From positions 62,001-126,000 of the forward strand of contig NZ_FNLD01000003.1 of the NCBI RefSeq assembly GCF_900104085.1: a stretch of 64,000 nt of DNA. Direction: 5' to 3'. This DNA comes from Pseudoxanthomonas sp. CF125. GTDB taxonomy: Bacteria > Pseudomonadota > Gammaproteobacteria > Xanthomonadales > Xanthomonadaceae. Below are positions 62,460 through 64,000 of this stretch, in pieces. The position numbers and the translations under genes were made by a program. Under the pieces are notes generated by a model. That model had not been told where the DNA came from. It was given only the letters and a program-made list of their open reading frames with translations, and made no database searches. Numbering within the stretch: position 1 is the first letter of the stretch; each line of letters opens with the position of its first letter.

Positions 62460-63437
62460 CTAGATGGCAAGTGATTGCGGGGCGAATTCCTCATCAGTTT
62501 TTGATAGAAGAGCATGACTCTGGCCATCCGCATGCGCCGCTGCAGTCTGTTCGCGAGCGTAGAGGGTTGGAGGTAGTCCGACATGGCGCGTGAAGGCGAC
62601 GCTGAAGGCGCTCGCCGAGCTGTAACCAACGCGCTGGGCGATCTCGCCGACGCTCGCTTTTCCACGGCGAAGCAGGTCTTTGGCGAGCGCCATGCGCCAA
62701 GCTAGCAGATACTCCATCGGCGTTGCGCCTATCGCGCGTTGGAAACGCTCGAAAAACGCCGACCGCGAGAGTGCGGCTTCCTTTGCCAACTCGTCGACTG
62801 TCCACGCCCTTGCCGGCTGCGCGTGAATCGCCCGAATCGCAGCTGCGAGGCGCACGTCAGAAAGCCCCCTCACCAATCCTGGCGCCGCTCCCGTCCCGGT
62901 CGTGGATCGCAGGGCCTCGATGAGCAACACTTCCAATAGGCGCGAGAGCACGACATCACGCGCGGACCTGTTTTCGCGCGATTCATCGCCCACCAACTGT
63001 ACAAGGGTCGCCAACCGCTCCTCACCGCGGACATGAATCAGTTGCGGCAACAACGAGACCAGCAATGTCGCGTCCGCTGAGCCGAAGCTGCAGTGCCCTG
63101 CCAAAAGTCGCAGATCGGCAGGACCTTCCTGCGCGCCGATCCTGAACATCCCTTGGCCCAAGGCGGTCGGAATCGAGTTCTCCACATCAGCCGGTGACTG
63201 AAGGCTGGACATGGCGACGCCGAAGGTCGCGGGAATGAGCACAAAGTCGCCGGTTTGCAGCACGATCGGCTCGCACCCATCGAGTGCGAGCCGACAAGCG
63301 CCCTCCAAGACGACGCAATAGAACGGCTGCCCTGCGTCCGAACGGCGTACCTGCCACGGACCCGCGCCGACCACGTACTTGGAGAATCGTGCGGCGGGCT
63401 GCAGCAACATGACGACCTCAGCTAGCGGATCAACCAT
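62460..63437 (-). CDS. AraC-family regulator (cupin_6-type sensor domain)
   Basis: 325 aa. N-terminal cupin-like sensor (FYCVVLEGACRLALDG ... LQTGDFVLIP) then HTH pair: WTVDELAKEAALSRSAFFERF and VGEIAQRVGYSSASAFSVAF, and RHVGLPPTLYAR. Divergent from the last SDR gene (94 nt between starts), the standard arrangement for an AraC regulator with its target. Confidence 0.92.
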   Translation of the reverse strand: MVDPLAEVVMLLQPAARFSKYVVGAGPWQVRRSDAGQPFYCVVLEGACRLALDGCEPIVLQTGDFVLIPATFGVAMSSLQSPADVENSIPTALGQGMFRIGAQEGPADLRLLAGHCSFGSADATLLVSLLPQLIHVRGEERLATLVQLVGDESRENRSARDVVLSRLLEVLLIEALRSTTGTGAAPGLVRGLSDVRLAAAIRAIHAQPARAWTVDELAKEAALSRSAFFERFQRAIGATPMEYLLAWRMALAKDLLRRGKASVGEIAQRVGYSSASAFSVAFTRHVGLPPTLYAREQTAAAHADGQSHALLSKTDEEFAPQSLAI

Positions 63438-63531
63438 GTCCGGACTCTCGCGAATGAGATATGGACTTCGGATTGTAGCAAGTACGGTTTCGGCTACGTA
63501 TCGTGAAGCGATCCCCCACTAAGGAAGTCTC

Positions 63532-64000
63532 ATGAAAACCGTCCTCATCACCGGCTGCTCCTCTGGCTTCGGCCTGGAAACCGCACGCTACTTTCTGGAG
63601 CGCGACTGGCAAGTGGTTGCCTCGATGCGTACGCCCCGAGAGGACGTGCTTCCGCCGTCCCCTCGGCTGCGGGTGCTGCAGCTTGACGTCACCGATGCGC
63701 AGAGCATCAGCAGAGCGATCAAGGCGGCAGGCCCCATTGATGTACTCGTAAACAATGCCGGTTTCGGCGCGCCCGCGCCTTTCGAGCTAACACGCATGGA
63801 GACGGTGCGTGAGCTATTCGAGACCAACACCTTTGGCACCATCGCGGTCACCCAAGCGGTGTTACCCCAGATGCGCGAGCGCAAGTCTGGCGTCATTGTG
63901 AATGTGACCTCGAGCGTTACTTTCAAGCCGCTGCCGTTGGTCGGGATCTATCGCGCGGCTAAAGCGGCGGTGAACGCGCTCACCGAGTCTCTAGCCGGTG
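63532..64000 (+). CDS. Short-chain dehydrogenase, truncated by window end
   Basis: First 156 codons of a classical SDR: MKTVLITGCSSGFGLETARY (TGxxxGxG), LVNNAGFGAPAPFEL, NVTSSVTFKPLPLVGIYRAA (Ser and Tyr-x3-Lys). It reads GSVTFKP-like with I-YRAAK as the Tyr-Lys pair. The 3' end lies outside the window. ATG 63532 has AAGGAAG upstream. Divergent from the AraC regulator that probably controls it. Confidence 0.9.
   Translation, partial: MKTVLITGCSSGFGLETARYFLERDWQVVASMRTPREDVLPPSPRLRVLQLDVTDAQSISRAIKAAGPIDVLVNNAGFGAPAPFELTRMETVRELFETNTFGTIAVTQAVLPQMRERKSGVIVNVTSSVTFKPLPLVGIYRAAKAAVNALTESLAG

Noticed and set aside
1-64000. CRISPR arrays, tRNA, rRNA or replication origin
   Set aside because: No regular spaced direct repeats, no cloverleaf or rRNA sequence recognised on either strand.

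Overview
This is a high-GC chromosomal window from a gammaproteobacterium, most likely a Xanthomonadaceae/Lysobacteraceae relative (Lysobacter, Pseudoxanthomonas or Stenotrophomonas type). That placement is an inference from gene content: a large TonB-dependent receptor with its own FecI/FecR pair, GH74 and GH97 glycosidases, GMC oxidoreductase/DUF1080 sugar loci and intergenic repeats of the kind common in this group. No rRNA, tRNA or CRISPR array was seen.

Layout. 1-6760: the 3' end of a nonribosomal peptide synthetase (PCP-C-A-PCP, no thioesterase, glycine-like code), a TIGR04325-type methyltransferase, a JmjC/cupin-like oxygenase and a Wzx/MATE-like flippase. 7266-18353: two divergent operons that together look like a 3-keto-sugar pathway, with two GMC dehydrogenases that both carry CX5CX3C, their Tat small subunits, two DUF1080 proteins, three sugar isomerase or dehydrogenase enzymes and an MFS permease. 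A large imperfect palindrome lies in the shared promoter. 18573-23977: an AraC regulator with a divergent AhpD-like gene, a Rof-like protein, an L,D-transpeptidase beside a small Lpp-like lipoprotein, a dead EF-hand gene and a PAS-GGDEF-EAL protein. 24289-27394: a TetR gene divergent from a thioredoxin-reductase-like flavoprotein, a membrane methyltransferase and an alpha/beta hydrolase. 27596-32649: a GH74 xyloglucanase, a decayed GH97 gene and an intact GH97.

32725-34027 is foreign-looking and AT-richer. It holds two integron-type gene cassettes read on the minus strand (a 141-aa kinase-like protein and a CxxC/HNH-like protein) separated by a canonical 60-bp attC site; no integrase is visible. 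34309-43518: a TetR/SDR/RND efflux operon with an obvious operator, then a TetR-SDR-alcohol dehydrogenase locus with two matching operators. 43633-51457: sigma factor, FecR, STN-type TonB receptor, secreted beta-propeller protein and PhoD phosphatase, all on the minus strand. 51917-53988: an OmpR-type two-component system. 54304-64000: a duplicated pair of signal-bearing SDR plus nucleotide-translocase-like transporter, two AraC regulators and further SDRs, the last one cut by the window edge.

A dispersed inverted repeat, TGTCCGCTT-N8-AAGCGGACA, occurs at least five times in the intergenic regions from about 22 kb onward and may mark regions of past rearrangement. The features I consider most novel are the integron cassettes without an integrase, the duplicated exported SDR/transporter module and the paired Fe-S GMC dehydrogenase locus.
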